Source: Psychromonas sp. SA13A
GTDB lineage: Bacteria; Pseudomonadota; Gammaproteobacteria; Enterobacterales; Psychromonadaceae
Assembly: GCF_011378715.1 (NCBI RefSeq)
Contig: NZ_WTKU01000007.1
Coordinates: 1-64,000 of the forward strand
DNA length: 64,000 nt
Reading direction: 5' to 3'
Under the pieces are notes generated by a model. The model did not search any database. It saw only the letters and a list, made by a program, of their open reading frames with translations, and was not told the DNA's origin. Numbering within the stretch: the stretch's first letter is position 1; each line of letters opens with the position of its first letter. Below, in pieces: positions 38,335 through 47,745 of the stretch. The position numbers were made by a program, and so were the translations under genes.

Positions 38335-39381
38335 ATGGCATCTGTACAATTTAGTAATTTAGAAAAAAATTATGGCACTACACCAGTAGTGAAAAAAATT
38401 AACCTGGAAATTGAACATGGAGAATTTATTGTTTTACTCGGGCCATCAGGTTGCGGTAAATCAACGACATTAAGAATGCTCGCGGGCTTGGAAAGTATTT
38501 CTGGAGGAGATATTTATATTGGTGATGAATTGGTCAATGACCTTCATCCAATAGAAAGAAATATTGCGATGGTATTCCAAAGTTATGCACTATATCCACA
38601 TATGACCGTGGCACAAAATATCGGTTTTAGTCTTGAAAATTTAAAAGTAGAGAAAAGCCTAAGAGAGACAATGGTACGTGATGTTGCTGAAGTGCTTGAG
38701 CTAACCCCTTTGTTAGACAGAAAACCGAAAGATCTCTCTGGTGGTCAAAGACAGCGTGTTGCGATGGGCCGAGCGATGGTTCGTACTCCTGAAGTCTTTT
38801 TGTTTGATGAGCCGTTATCAAATCTCGATGCTAAATTGCGTGGTCAAATGCGTAAAGAAATTAAAGCATTACATCAAAAAGTTCAGACCACTGTTATTTA
38901 TGTAACCCATGATCAGGTTGAAGCAATGACTTTAGCCGATAGAATTGTGATCCTTAACCAAGGAAAAATAGAACAAGTAGGCCGTCCTAAAGAGATCTTT
39001 GATGCGCCCAAAAATGTATTTGTTGCAAAATTTATCGGTGCACCTGAAATGAATATATTCGCTTTGTCTAATGAACAAATGTTTAGCGATTTCGAGCTAT
39101 CCAATATTAATCACAGCGGAATGTCGATAGGTATAAGACCACAAAATCTCTTTTTAAATAAAAAAGAAGTAAAAGGCGATCAAATATCATTTATTGATGC
39201 CGAGGTAACTGGTACTGAACTACTTGGATCAAGTTTGCACATTGAGTGTAAATATCAAGATAAGAAACTTGTTGTAGAGACTGCAACTATCGATACATCC
39301 ATTAAAGGCGATATTCGGTTGTACTTTAACAAAACACAAACCCATCTATTTGACCAAAATAGTAACACTATCCCACGCTAA
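38335..39381 (+). CDS. ABC transporter ATP-binding protein, MsmK/UgpC/MalK type (second copy)
   Basis: ATPase of the adjacent CUT1 importer, 348 residues. Walker [10 protein letters not shown] lies at 36-44, signature LSGGQRQR, Walker [13 protein letters not shown] and the H-loop in [10 protein letters not shown]. The core is very like the copy at 32902; the C-terminal regulatory domain is more divergent ([20 protein letters not shown], then [12 protein letters not shown]). It starts the operon ATPase-receptor-permease-permease, only nine bases before the receptor gene. ATG 38335 is chosen because AAAGG (38322-38326) lies eight bases upstream; a frame from 38284 is unlikely. Confidence 0.93.
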   Translation: MASVQFSNLEKNYGTTPVVKKINLEIEHGEFIVLLGPSGCGKSTTLRMLAGLESISGGDIYIGDELVNDLHPIERNIAMVFQSYALYPHMTVAQNIGFSLENLKVEKSLRETMVRDVAEVLELTPLLDRKPKDLSGGQRQRVAMGRAMVRTPEVFLFDEPLSNLDAKLRGQMRKEIKALHQKVQTTVIYVTHDQVEAMTLADRIVILNQGKIEQVGRPKEIFDAPKNVFVAKFIGAPEMNIFALSNEQMFSDFELSNINHSGMSIGIRPQNLFLNKKEVKGDQISFIDAEVTGTELLGSSLHIECKYQDKKLVVETATIDTSIKGDIRLYFNKTQTHLFDQNSNTIPR

Positions 39382-39390
39382 GGAATAAAT

Positions 39391-40647
39391 ATGATTACTT
39401 TTAAAAAAACGGTTGTTTTTTCCACATTATGTGCCGCTTTAATATCTAACGCTGCTAATGCAGAACAAGTAGAAATTACAGTAGCAAGTTTTCCAAACTT
39501 TAATCAGGTTGCTGAAGCTGCAGTTCCTTTGTTTGAAAAAATACATCCAGAGATTAAAGTGAAAATCGTTTCAACCGCTTACATGGATCACCATAATGCT
39601 ATGACTACCGCATTGGCAACTGGGGCAAACCTTCCTGATGTGATGTCTATTGAAGCCAATTACATTGGTCGCTTGGCTCAGTCTGGTGGCTTAGAACCTT
39701 TAAATGTTGCCCCATATAACGCTAACGAATTTTATCAAAAAATCACGCCATTTACATTAGCTCAAGGTTCTGATTCAGACGGTAACCTAAGAGCAATGCC
39801 CGCAGATATTGGTCCTGGTTCATTATTTTATCGGAAAGATATCTTAGATAAATCTGGAGTTACTCAAGAAGAACTGATCAAAAATTGGGACTCATTTATC
39901 GATGCAGGGATTAAAGTTAAAGAGAAAACTGGAGATTATTTACTAGCAAATGCCGTTGATATTAAAGATATTTATATCCGTGCTAACTTAAAAGATGGGG
40001 AGGGTGTTTACTTCGATAAAGATCACAATATTTTAGTTAATAGCCCAAGATTCAAAGAAGCGTTTCGTTTATCAAAGAAAGCGCGTATGGCTGGTATTGA
40101 TGCAAAGGTTTCACCATGGACAAACGAATGGACTGAAGGTTTAAAACGAGGAACTATTTCAGTGCAGATGATGGGAGCGTGGTTAGGTGGTCATTTACAG
40201 GATTGGATTGCACCTGATGCAACTGGATTGTGGCGTTCTACGCAATTGCCAAACGGTGCGTTAGCAAGTTGGGGGGGCTCATTTTATGCCATTCCAGTTA
40301 AAGCTAAACATAAGCCTGAAGCTTGGGAGTTTATTAAATTCATGTCGACTACTAAAGAAATACAGTTATTAGGAATGAAAGAGATCAATGCATTTCCAGC
40401 ATTGATTGAAGCACAAGACGATCCGTTCTTTGAAGAAAAATTACCTTATTTAGGTAATCAACAAGCACGTCTTGCATGGAAAGAAACAGCGATGAAAATT
40501 CCATCTGTTTCGATGGACCGTTATGACGAAGTTGCTCGTCAAATTGTCAGTGATGCATTAGAAAAAGTATTAGAGCATGATGCTGACATTGATACCGTAT
40601 TAGCGGATGCAGTGAAACAGATCAAACGTAAAGCACGTCGTCGTTAA
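39391..40647 (+). CDS. ABC transporter periplasmic sugar-binding protein
   Basis: Extracellular solute-binding protein of family 1 (418 residues), delivering oligosaccharides to the permeases. A Sec signal peptide occupies residues 1-24 (cleavage after SNAANA). The mature part shows VEITVASFPNFNQVAEAAVP, ATGANLPDVMSIEANYIG, ALASWGGSFYAIPVKAKH and KPEAWEFIKFMSTTKE, typical of CUT1 receptors. AAGGA lies seven bases before the ATG. In the xylan setting the ligand is probably a xylo-oligosaccharide; this is inference. A hairpin between this gene and the permeases may allow higher receptor expression. Confidence 0.92.
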   Translation: MITFKKTVVFSTLCAALISNAANAEQVEITVASFPNFNQVAEAAVPLFEKIHPEIKVKIVSTAYMDHHNAMTTALATGANLPDVMSIEANYIGRLAQSGGLEPLNVAPYNANEFYQKITPFTLAQGSDSDGNLRAMPADIGPGSLFYRKDILDKSGVTQEELIKNWDSFIDAGIKVKEKTGDYLLANAVDIKDIYIRANLKDGEGVYFDKDHNILVNSPRFKEAFRLSKKARMAGIDAKVSPWTNEWTEGLKRGTISVQMMGAWLGGHLQDWIAPDATGLWRSTQLPNGALASWGGSFYAIPVKAKHKPEAWEFIKFMSTTKEIQLLGMKEINAFPALIEAQDDPFFEEKLPYLGNQQARLAWKETAMKIPSVSMDRYDEVARQIVSDALEKVLEHDADIDTVLADAVKQIKRKARRR

Positions 40648-40680
40648 TTAACAGCGTTCTCATTTGATTATTTTTAGTTA

Positions 40681-40703
40681 AGAGGCGGACACCGTTTGCC
40701 TCT
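40681..40703 (+). promoter_or_regulatory. Hairpin between receptor and permease genes
   Basis: Imperfect stem AGAGGC (40681-40686) and GCCTCT with G-U pairs inside, 33 bases after the receptor stop and without a strong T-run. This is a typical place for an RNA-stabilising or partial-terminating hairpin that favours receptor expression. Confidence 0.4.
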
Positions 40704-40730
40704 ATTAAAGGGTTTTACTAGGCGAAAATT

Positions 40731-41729
40731 ATGAATACTACTACTTCACATAAAGTATCCTCTACTCTACATAAGGTACCCCCGAAAAAAGGTAGTTTAT
40801 GGTTACGCAAGGGTAATAAAATAGCGCCATATTTTTTTATTAGTCCATTTTTTATTATTTTTGGTGTGTTTGGGTTATTTCCGCTCCTTTTTTCATTGTA
40901 CCTTTCATTTCATTATTGGGAGCCAGCCGCTGGATTAAGTGCTATGGAATGGGTCGGGCTAGAAAATTACGTATTTGCGTTACAAGATGAATGGTTTCAA
41001 AAATCAATCTACAACACGGTTGTGATCGCTTTAAAGTCAGGCATTCCACAGCATGTAGTGGCAATTCCGTTAGCCTTTTTTATCCATACTAGTTTTACAA
41101 GGTGGCGCAATACTGTTATCGGTGTGTATTTCGTTCCTTATATTACTTCTACCGTTGCGATTTCTCTGGTATTTACGACACTTTTTTCACGTGACTTTGG
41201 CATGGTTAATCAAGTATTGACATCTCTTGGTAACTTCACCGTAGCGGACATACACGTACTTAGTTGGATATTCCCCGTTAATAACGTGGATTGGGCTCGT
41301 CCTGAATATACTAAAGACATGATTTCATTCGTTGTGTTTTGGCGTTATGTTGGTTGGAATACTGTTCTGTATTTATCTGCCTTACAAACTATTCCTAAAG
41401 ATTTATATGAAGCTGCCATTATTGATGGGGCGAACCGCTATCAACAGTTTTGGTATGTAACCTTACCATTGCTTAAACCAATGGCATTTTTTGCGGTGAC
41501 TTTGACCATTATCGGTAACCTACAGTTATTTGAAGAACCTTTTATTATAACCGGTGGAACAGGTGGTATTGACCAAGCAGGTAAAACAGCAGCAATGCAT
41601 ATGTATTTAACCGCATTCGTAGAAAGTGATTTTGGAACAGCATCAGCGATATCTTGGATATTATTTATGATGATAGCAGGGCTAACTTGGATGAATCATA
41701 AACTATTAGGTGGGAGTAACGAGGAATGA
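40731..41729 (+). CDS. ABC sugar importer permease (MalF/UgpA type)
   Basis: Inner-membrane permease of 332 residues with six predicted helices, starting at APYFFISPFFIIFGVFGLFP after a basic N-terminal tail. The EAA loop, which contacts the ATPase, is visible as LYEAAIIDGANRYQQFWYVT followed by LPLLKP. It pairs with the next gene, whose ATG overlaps its TGA by four bases (ATGA), so the two are translationally coupled. Family CUT1. Confidence 0.93.
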   Translation: MNTTTSHKVSSTLHKVPPKKGSLWLRKGNKIAPYFFISPFFIIFGVFGLFPLLFSLYLSFHYWEPAAGLSAMEWVGLENYVFALQDEWFQKSIYNTVVIALKSGIPQHVVAIPLAFFIHTSFTRWRNTVIGVYFVPYITSTVAISLVFTTLFSRDFGMVNQVLTSLGNFTVADIHVLSWIFPVNNVDWARPEYTKDMISFVVFWRYVGWNTVLYLSALQTIPKDLYEAAIIDGANRYQQFWYVTLPLLKPMAFFAVTLTIIGNLQLFEEPFIITGGTGGIDQAGKTAAMHMYLTAFVESDFGTASAISWILFMMIAGLTWMNHKLLGGSNEE

Positions 41730-42559
41730 GTAATCTAATCAAAAAAGACAAAGTTATCGCTTATGTTGTCGTTTCTTTAGGGGCGGTAATAATGCTAGCG
41801 CCATTTTATTTCATGTTTGTTTTTGCTTCTCACTCAAACTCTGGAATATTATCGGTTCCCCCGCCAATATTTTTTGGTGATTATATTGTAGAAAACTTTA
41901 ATACACTGATCGATTTTCTACCTTATTTTTGGCACAACATTGGTTTAAGTTTATTCGTTGCGGTCGTAACAACAATACTTAATTTGTTATTTTGTTCTCT
42001 GGCAGGTTATGCGTTTGCCATGTTCGATTTTAAATTTAAAAACTTTTTATTCGTTGGCATCATGGCCACTATGTTGTTACCTCCTTTCTTAGGAATGATC
42101 CCAACGGCAATGATCATGTCACAAATAGGATGGATGAATGATCCTAAGGCTTTGATCATTCCTGCAGCTTGCGGGGCAATGGGTATATTCATGATGCGTC
42201 AGTTTATCGCAAGTGCTATTCCAAAGGAGTTGGTTGAAGCTGCTCGTATGGATGGCTGCCGTGAATTTAAAATCTATTATCGTGTAGTGATACCGCTTAT
42301 TACGCCTGCTTTTGGAACATTAGGGTTAATCACCTTTATAGGGTCATGGAATAATTTCATGGGCCCATTGGTTGTGATGAACGATATGAAGATGTTCACT
42401 ATTCCATTGGCGTTGCGAGCCTTACAGGGGACAGGACAAATACCGTGGGGAGCCGTTGCAATAGGGGCTGCCATTGCTGTTTTACCGCTTCTATTCTTAT
42501 TTGTCATTGCCTCAAGACGGTTGATCGATGGCTTAACAGCAGGAGCAGTGAAAGGGTAG
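41726..42559 (+). CDS. ABC sugar importer permease (MalG/UgpE type)
   Basis: Second permease subunit, 277 residues with six helices. The first helix is VIAYVVVSLGAVIMLAPFYF. The EAA motif reads LVEAARMDGCREFKIYYRVV followed by IPLITPAFGTL, and GSWNNFMGPLVV is characteristic of MalG-like subunits. It overlaps the preceding permease gene by four bases and ends the importer operon. It forms the transmembrane channel with the first permease, energised by the ATPase at 38335 or possibly 32902. Confidence 0.93.
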   Translation: MSNLIKKDKVIAYVVVSLGAVIMLAPFYFMFVFASHSNSGILSVPPPIFFGDYIVENFNTLIDFLPYFWHNIGLSLFVAVVTTILNLLFCSLAGYAFAMFDFKFKNFLFVGIMATMLLPPFLGMIPTAMIMSQIGWMNDPKALIIPAACGAMGIFMMRQFIASAIPKELVEAARMDGCREFKIYYRVVIPLITPAFGTLGLITFIGSWNNFMGPLVVMNDMKMFTIPLALRALQGTGQIPWGAVAIGAAIAVLPLLFLFVIASRRLIDGLTAGAVKG

Positions 42560-42953
42560 TGTTAATCATCAATAGTTACTAAGCCATCATTTTCGTTAAA
42601 GGCATATTAACTAGAAATGGATGATATTTGAGGTTTACTTTTAAAATCTACGTATGTTCTCAAATAAAAAACAAGACTTTTAAGAGGAGGTTTTTATAAA
42701 AATCTCCCTTTTTAAAAGCGCTATTACTTAGATATGTTAATAACCTTACTTAACCGCAATATGAACATTTAGCTTTGCGGTAGATTTTTGCGTTCAAAAT
42801 TCGATGTTTTGACGTAATTTGGCCTTTTTGTTGTTTTTATGAGCATCTTAGGCCAGCACTTGGGGAACTATTACAAGATGTTTTATGACCCAAAATAATT
42901 TTTAAATAGCAACTTAATCAACTTTCTAATTCATGTTTAATAAAGGAATAAAA
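42560..42953. other. Intergenic stretch before the porin gene
   Basis: About 395 bases. It contains a long imperfect hairpin (42677-42718) and a CGTAATT word (42813-42819), and must carry the porin promoter. Confidence 0.4.
42677..42718 (+). terminator. Candidate terminator of the ABC importer operon
   Basis: Imperfect long hairpin: CTTTTAAGAGGAGGTTTTTA faces TAAAAATCTCCCTTTTTAAA with a few mismatches or wobble pairs. It lies 117 bases past the last permease gene; it could also be a regulatory RNA element. Confidence 0.45.
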
Positions 42954-44204
42954 ATGAACTTATCGAAATTTAAGCTACTACCGTTAACCGTTTCGGTTGC
43001 CGCCATTTTATCACCGATGACTGCCGCGGCAGTTGATGCGCCCGAAGACTTTAAGTTTTCTGGTTATGCTCGCTATGGTTTGCATGCTTCTGATGATGCG
43101 TATACGCATGATTATGGTAATTATACTGGATCAGATAGTCTTATCAAATTAGATAGAGCACTGACTGGTAACTCGGCAGGACGTCTAGGCAATGAAGGAA
43201 ATGGAGGAGAGATTCAATTTACTAAAGGCTTGCTAGGTCCTAATGATACAGTTTGGAAGATTGGTTTCATGGTCGATCACTGGAGTGATAACGTTCATTT
43301 TAAAAAGATATTTGCCAGTGTAACAAATGTATTTGAATCGCAACCCAATGCCACATTATGGGCCGGCCGTGATTTCCATCAACGCCCGCAAACACAACTT
43401 GCTGATTTTTTCATTATGACACATGACGGACAAGGTGCTGGTGTAAAAGACCTGGACTTAGGTTGGGCTAAATTAGATCTAGGTGCAGTAGGAGCAGTTG
43501 CAGATGGCGTAACAGGTGCTACTGATGACACCTATCTGTATGGTAATTCAACAAATGACAGCGGTAATTATGCAATTACTTCGAAGTTACATGATATTGC
43601 CCTGGGTGACTCTATTTCACTGAGTGTTCTTGCAAACTATGGTTTTAGTACTGATGACAAAACCGATCCTGGTTCAGCGCGTAATGATGGAACCAAAGCT
43701 TATCAAATAGCTACTATCTTTGATAGCAATTGGTCAAAAGGCTCAAATCAACTCGCTATTCGTTATTCTGATAATGCTTATAATTCAGTATTTACTAAGA
43801 CAGAAGATATGACGGATCTTTATGCTGGTTTAGAGGGAAGTTATTATGCGACTCAGAATTTTGGTTTAATGTATGCTATTGCTTATGCTGATCATACTGA
43901 AGCGAATGATAGTGAAGATCGTAGTGAATATAGTGCAATTATTCGACCTATGTATAGCTGGAATGATATTCATTCAACATGGTTTGAGTTTGGTACTTCA
44001 CTTGCTGATTATGATAATGGTGGTAAGAATACAGCTTGGAAAGCAACTATATCACAAAATATAAGTATTGATGCATTTGGGTTTGGACGACCAATGCTAC
44101 GTTTTTATGCCAATATAGGCCAGTCAGATAATAAAGCAACTCAACCAACTCAAGGTGAGGTTGATGTATTTGCGGTGGGGGCAATGTTTGAAGCTTGGTG
44201 GTAA
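42954..44204 (+). CDS. LamB-type maltoporin family outer-membrane porin
   Basis: Eighteen-strand sugar porin, 416 residues. A signal peptide ends near residue 26 (PMTAAA). Family marks are FKFSGYARYGLHAS, GRLGNEGNGGEIQF, the segment TLWAGRDFHQRPQTQLADFF, which matches the LamB WAGKRFYQR...DFYY region, and the C-terminal strand ending FAVGAMFEAWW with a terminal aromatic. It probably passes xylo-oligosaccharides from the surface xylanases to the ABC receptor. ATG 42954 has AAAGGA seven bases upstream. It forms its own unit between two hairpins. Confidence 0.92.
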   Translation: MNLSKFKLLPLTVSVAAILSPMTAAAVDAPEDFKFSGYARYGLHASDDAYTHDYGNYTGSDSLIKLDRALTGNSAGRLGNEGNGGEIQFTKGLLGPNDTVWKIGFMVDHWSDNVHFKKIFASVTNVFESQPNATLWAGRDFHQRPQTQLADFFIMTHDGQGAGVKDLDLGWAKLDLGAVGAVADGVTGATDDTYLYGNSTNDSGNYAITSKLHDIALGDSISLSVLANYGFSTDDKTDPGSARNDGTKAYQIATIFDSNWSKGSNQLAIRYSDNAYNSVFTKTEDMTDLYAGLEGSYYATQNFGLMYAIAYADHTEANDSEDRSEYSAIIRPMYSWNDIHSTWFEFGTSLADYDNGGKNTAWKATISQNISIDAFGFGRPMLRFYANIGQSDNKATQPTQGEVDVFAVGAMFEAWW

Positions 44205-44206
44205 AA

Positions 44207-44241
44207 AAGCCTATTTATAAATCTTAATCATAAATAGGCTT
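44207..44241 (+). terminator. Hairpin after the porin gene
   Basis: Perfect 12-bp stem AAGCCTATTTAT and ATAAATAGGCTT, 11-nt loop, three bases past the stop. It lacks a long T-run, so it may mark an RNA 3' end rather than a strong terminator. Confidence 0.65.
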
Positions 44242-44656
44242 GTACCAGAAAGCTGATGGGTTTCGTTTGGCGACAGAACCATCAGCAGTCAACTATACTT
44301 TAAGTTAAAAATTAACATACTTAAATAAAAATATACTGATATTCAATCTAACTAACATTTTATGCCAAGTTAGATTGAATATTTTGACTTAGATGTTTTG
44401 TCACTTTATTCAGAGCATCTGTATATCGATGACTACAGTGTAAACAATCGACATATTATCAATTTCATTTACCTCTTTGACTATTCATCTCATATAAACA
44501 TTTCAATGTAACTTCAACTTAAATACTTGATAGTTATTTAGATTATTTATTCTTCTATTTAGCTGCTTCTTATATTAAATAACCTTAATTTTTTTATTAA
44601 AAATTTATTTTCCTATAAAAATCAGCGTTATAGATTATTAATATGGTGCTCTTTTA

Positions 44657-44672
44657 TTTGCGATTAATCACA
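44657..44672. promoter_or_regulatory. CRP-like site upstream of the GH10-CBM9 gene
   Basis: TTTGCGATTAATCACA has a perfect right half (TCACA, continuing ATTT) and a partial left half. It lies about 245 bases before the gene. Confidence 0.3.
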
Positions 44673-44914
44673 TTTATTCGTTATGAGGCTAAATTCATAA
44701 CCTAGTTTATTAAATATAGTAAAGATGAAAATAAAGCATTCCTTCATAGTCAGTTACTAATCAAGGTAAGGAAAGTGAAAAAGAGTAGTTAGCAACACAA
44801 ATTGCTGACGTCTGTCATTTCCCATTTTATCGATAAGTGTACTTAACAGAATAATTTGTACTGAAGTAAACACTACTTTGTCTATATCACTACTCATGAG
44901 AAGAAGGAATAATA

Positions 44915-47149
44915 ATGAAAAAAGTACTAATACCAACGTTGCTCGCGGTTACATTACTTGGCTGTACTAATGGTCAAAATGGAAAGTTATCAAACCAAGA
45001 AATGAGTCCAGAAAATGCGGGAATGCCATTAAAATATTTAGCATCTCAAATTAATTTGGGCATTGGTGCTGCAGTTGAAACCGGACATTTAAAGGACCCA
45101 CAGTTTAGAGCTAAACTTATTAGTGAATTTTCACAGATAACGCCAGAAAATGAAATGAAGTTCCAGTACGTACATCCAGAAAAAGATCGGTTTGATTTCA
45201 GCAAGGGCGATGAACTGGTAGCTTTTGCGCTTGAAAATAATATGGTTGTAAAAGGTCACGCACTTGTTTGGCATATTCAGAATCCATCGTGGTTGGAAGA
45301 TGGTAATTGGTCTAAAGCTGAGTTGATGGCTATTCTTGAAAATCATATAAAAACAGTTGTCTCACATTACCGTGGTAAAGTCACTTATTGGGATGTCGTT
45401 AATGAAGCATTTGATGATAATGGTGGTTTCAGAGATACAATTTGGTACCGCACAATAGGTGAAGAGTATATCGAATTAGCATTCCGCTGGGCGCATGAAG
45501 CTGATCCTGATGCTGTTCTGTTTTATAACGATTACTCGACAGAGGGAATGACGTCAAAATCTAATGCTGTTTACCGCTACATTAAAACATTAATTGAAAA
45601 AGGAGTGCCAGTGCAAGGTGTGGGCACTCAATTACATTTAACAGCTGAAAACCCGGTAAGTGACTCATCGGTTGCGCGTAATATAGAACGACTAGATGAT
45701 TTGGGTTTAAGAATCCATTTTACAGAAGTTGATGTGAGAGTTCGGGATCAAGATGGAGCTGCAGGCTTAGATAATCAAGCTAAGCGTTATGAATCATTAG
45801 CAAAATTAGCAGCGTACTATCCTGAAGTCGATTTGTTTACTACTTGGGGGCTAAGTGATAAATATTCTTGGATACCTGGTTGGTTTGAAGGTTATGGTAG
45901 AGCATTAATGTTTGATAAAAACTACCAACAAAAGCCTGCTTACAAGGCTGTACAACGTGTATTAACTGATGCCGTAAAGGGCGCTTCTACTTATAAACCG
46001 GTTACTGATTTAAGTAACGCTAAACGGTTTATACAACCATTCAATGCGAAAGAGTTAACATCAGACAAATTTGATTCAGCTAAAGTTGTGTATTATCCAT
46101 TTGCTTTTAACCAGTTAAATCAAAAAAATCAAACTTTGTCGCCAGAACAACGCACCTCAATAGATGGTAAATGGGGTGTCGCCTATCATAAGAACAAATT
46201 GATTGGACAGGTGATACGTAAAGATGACGTAACGGTGACCAACAATGCTCAAGCACATGAAAACGATAATGTTGAAATATTTGTTCGTCTTGGGGATAAA
46301 TTTTGGCAATTTAGATCGATTGTAGGTCAAGATTTTGAACCTATTGACTTTCCAGGTAAAGCGACAGGTAAGTGGAACAAAGACGGGAGTACTTTTGATT
46401 TCACCGTTGAGTTTAACGATTACCAAGACTTAGTTGGTGAAACGTTTGGTTTTAATATTGCTTTGGCTGATAACGACGGTGCCGGCCGTGACACGCAACT
46501 TTATCCTTTAACGGGTAATAATATCGGTTGGCAAGGTGAGGAGTTTGGTGAACTCTTTATGAATGGTCAAAATGCCGTTGTTTCTTCAGAGCCTGTTTCT
46601 ATACCTCCAGCCTTCAAAGCGATCAAATTACCGACGGCTATTAAGTCTGCTGAAGAAATGACGACTGGTGGCTACCAATATCCATTTGCATTTAATCAGC
46701 TTAATCAGAATGATATGACAGTCAAAAATGGGGATGATATCTTAGGAAACTGGAAGGTTGGCTATTACGATAATTGGTTGTACGGCGTTGTCAATCGAGT
46801 TGATGATGTAACCGTTACCTCTAGGGAAGCACCTTATGAAAATGATAATATTGAGGTCTTTGTTCAGCAGGGAGATAAACCGATGAATCAGTTCCGTAGT
46901 GTAGTTGGGCAAGACTTTGAACAAACCGGGTATTCTGGTCGTTATGAAGCACATTGGAATAAAGAAGGCACACAATTATTCTTTGCAATCGAATTAGACT
47001 CTTCTATTAAATCTGGAGAAAGCATATCTTGGAATATTGCACTGGCTGATAATGATGATGGTAAACAGAGAAAGTATCAACTTTACCCTGTAGCGGGTAG
47101 TAATATTTCTTACTTAGGTGAGGAATTAACTAAGCTAATAGCTGAATAA
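44915..47149 (+). CDS. GH10 xylanase lipoprotein with two C-terminal CBM9-like modules
   Basis: A 744-residue surface xylanase. Lipobox LLGC gives Cys17, followed by Thr, which favours outer-membrane sorting. The GH10 barrel spans about 45-355, with KGHALVWHIQNPSWL, acid/base Glu164 in WDVVNEAFDD and nucleophile Glu271 in HFTEVDVRV. Two tandem modules follow, at about 388-548 and 587-744. Both contain YPFAFNQLNQ, ENDN(V/I)E(I/V)FV, VGQDFE and NIALADNDG, characteristic of family 9 carbohydrate-binding modules, which hold chain ends of xylan or cellulose. AAGGA lies seven bases upstream. It is more modular than the GH10 at 15463 and likely anchors insoluble xylan. Confidence 0.93.
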   Translation: MKKVLIPTLLAVTLLGCTNGQNGKLSNQEMSPENAGMPLKYLASQINLGIGAAVETGHLKDPQFRAKLISEFSQITPENEMKFQYVHPEKDRFDFSKGDELVAFALENNMVVKGHALVWHIQNPSWLEDGNWSKAELMAILENHIKTVVSHYRGKVTYWDVVNEAFDDNGGFRDTIWYRTIGEEYIELAFRWAHEADPDAVLFYNDYSTEGMTSKSNAVYRYIKTLIEKGVPVQGVGTQLHLTAENPVSDSSVARNIERLDDLGLRIHFTEVDVRVRDQDGAAGLDNQAKRYESLAKLAAYYPEVDLFTTWGLSDKYSWIPGWFEGYGRALMFDKNYQQKPAYKAVQRVLTDAVKGASTYKPVTDLSNAKRFIQPFNAKELTSDKFDSAKVVYYPFAFNQLNQKNQTLSPEQRTSIDGKWGVAYHKNKLIGQVIRKDDVTVTNNAQAHENDNVEIFVRLGDKFWQFRSIVGQDFEPIDFPGKATGKWNKDGSTFDFTVEFNDYQDLVGETFGFNIALADNDGAGRDTQLYPLTGNNIGWQGEEFGELFMNGQNAVVSSEPVSIPPAFKAIKLPTAIKSAEEMTTGGYQYPFAFNQLNQNDMTVKNGDDILGNWKVGYYDNWLYGVVNRVDDVTVTSREAPYENDNIEVFVQQGDKPMNQFRSVVGQDFEQTGYSGRYEAHWNKEGTQLFFAIELDSSIKSGESISWNIALADNDDGKQRKYQLYPVAGSNISYLGEELTKLIAE

Positions 47150-47745
47150 TTTTTATAATAAGAGGGTAGTTCTAGGGCTACCTTTTACTTTGTTAGTTCA
47201 TTGTATTTTACAAACGCAAGCTTCATCGTTGCCTACAATGAAGTCACAATATTTATTGATTTTTACAATAATTTTCTCATCGAATTTATACATTGAAATT
47301 GCTTAGGTAAGAATATTTTTGCCTAATTCAGTGATACCAGAGGTCCTCAGTACTAAAGTATGAATGCCATTAAGTGAAAAGTACTTCTACTTCTATACTT
47401 CTTCTATTTCACCGCGTAAAACTATTTCTTAATTTATATGTTAATGAAGTGGAGTATTTGTTTTGAGTATCTCGATTTAACTTCCCATCGTTGTATTGCA
47501 TAGTTTCTTACACTATCAAAATTTGAATGAACTTTATTCGGTTTGATTTTTGTTCTTTTAGAGTCAATTCAGTAAAAATATGAGAAAAAACATTAAATAT
47601 AAATTTAAAAAATGATAACTAGAGAGGATTAATTAAATCCATTAATAGCACTGTTAAATTTCGTAATTGAATACTTTGTCAAAAAAGAAAATGATGTAAC
47701 CCGGCTGATAAATAAACTTTTACCAACAACTATTGGATATTAATT
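47150..47745. other. Promoter region of xylA
   Basis: About 595 bases. A weak hairpin (GGTAG...CTACC then TTTT, 47165-47186) follows the xylanase stop, and CGTAATTG occurs at 47662-47669, as upstream of xylB. No gene found. Confidence 0.45.

Larger units (their letters stand above)
44205..44914. other. Promoter region of the GH10-CBM9 gene
   Basis: About 710 AT-rich bases: a hairpin right after the porin stop, a CRP-like site at 44657-44672 and no recognised gene. Confidence 0.45.

Noticed and set aside
40681-40703. Terminator ending the receptor transcript
   Set aside because: The stem is imperfect and lacks a T-run, and the permeases have no clear promoter, so a processing or partial-attenuation hairpin fits better.
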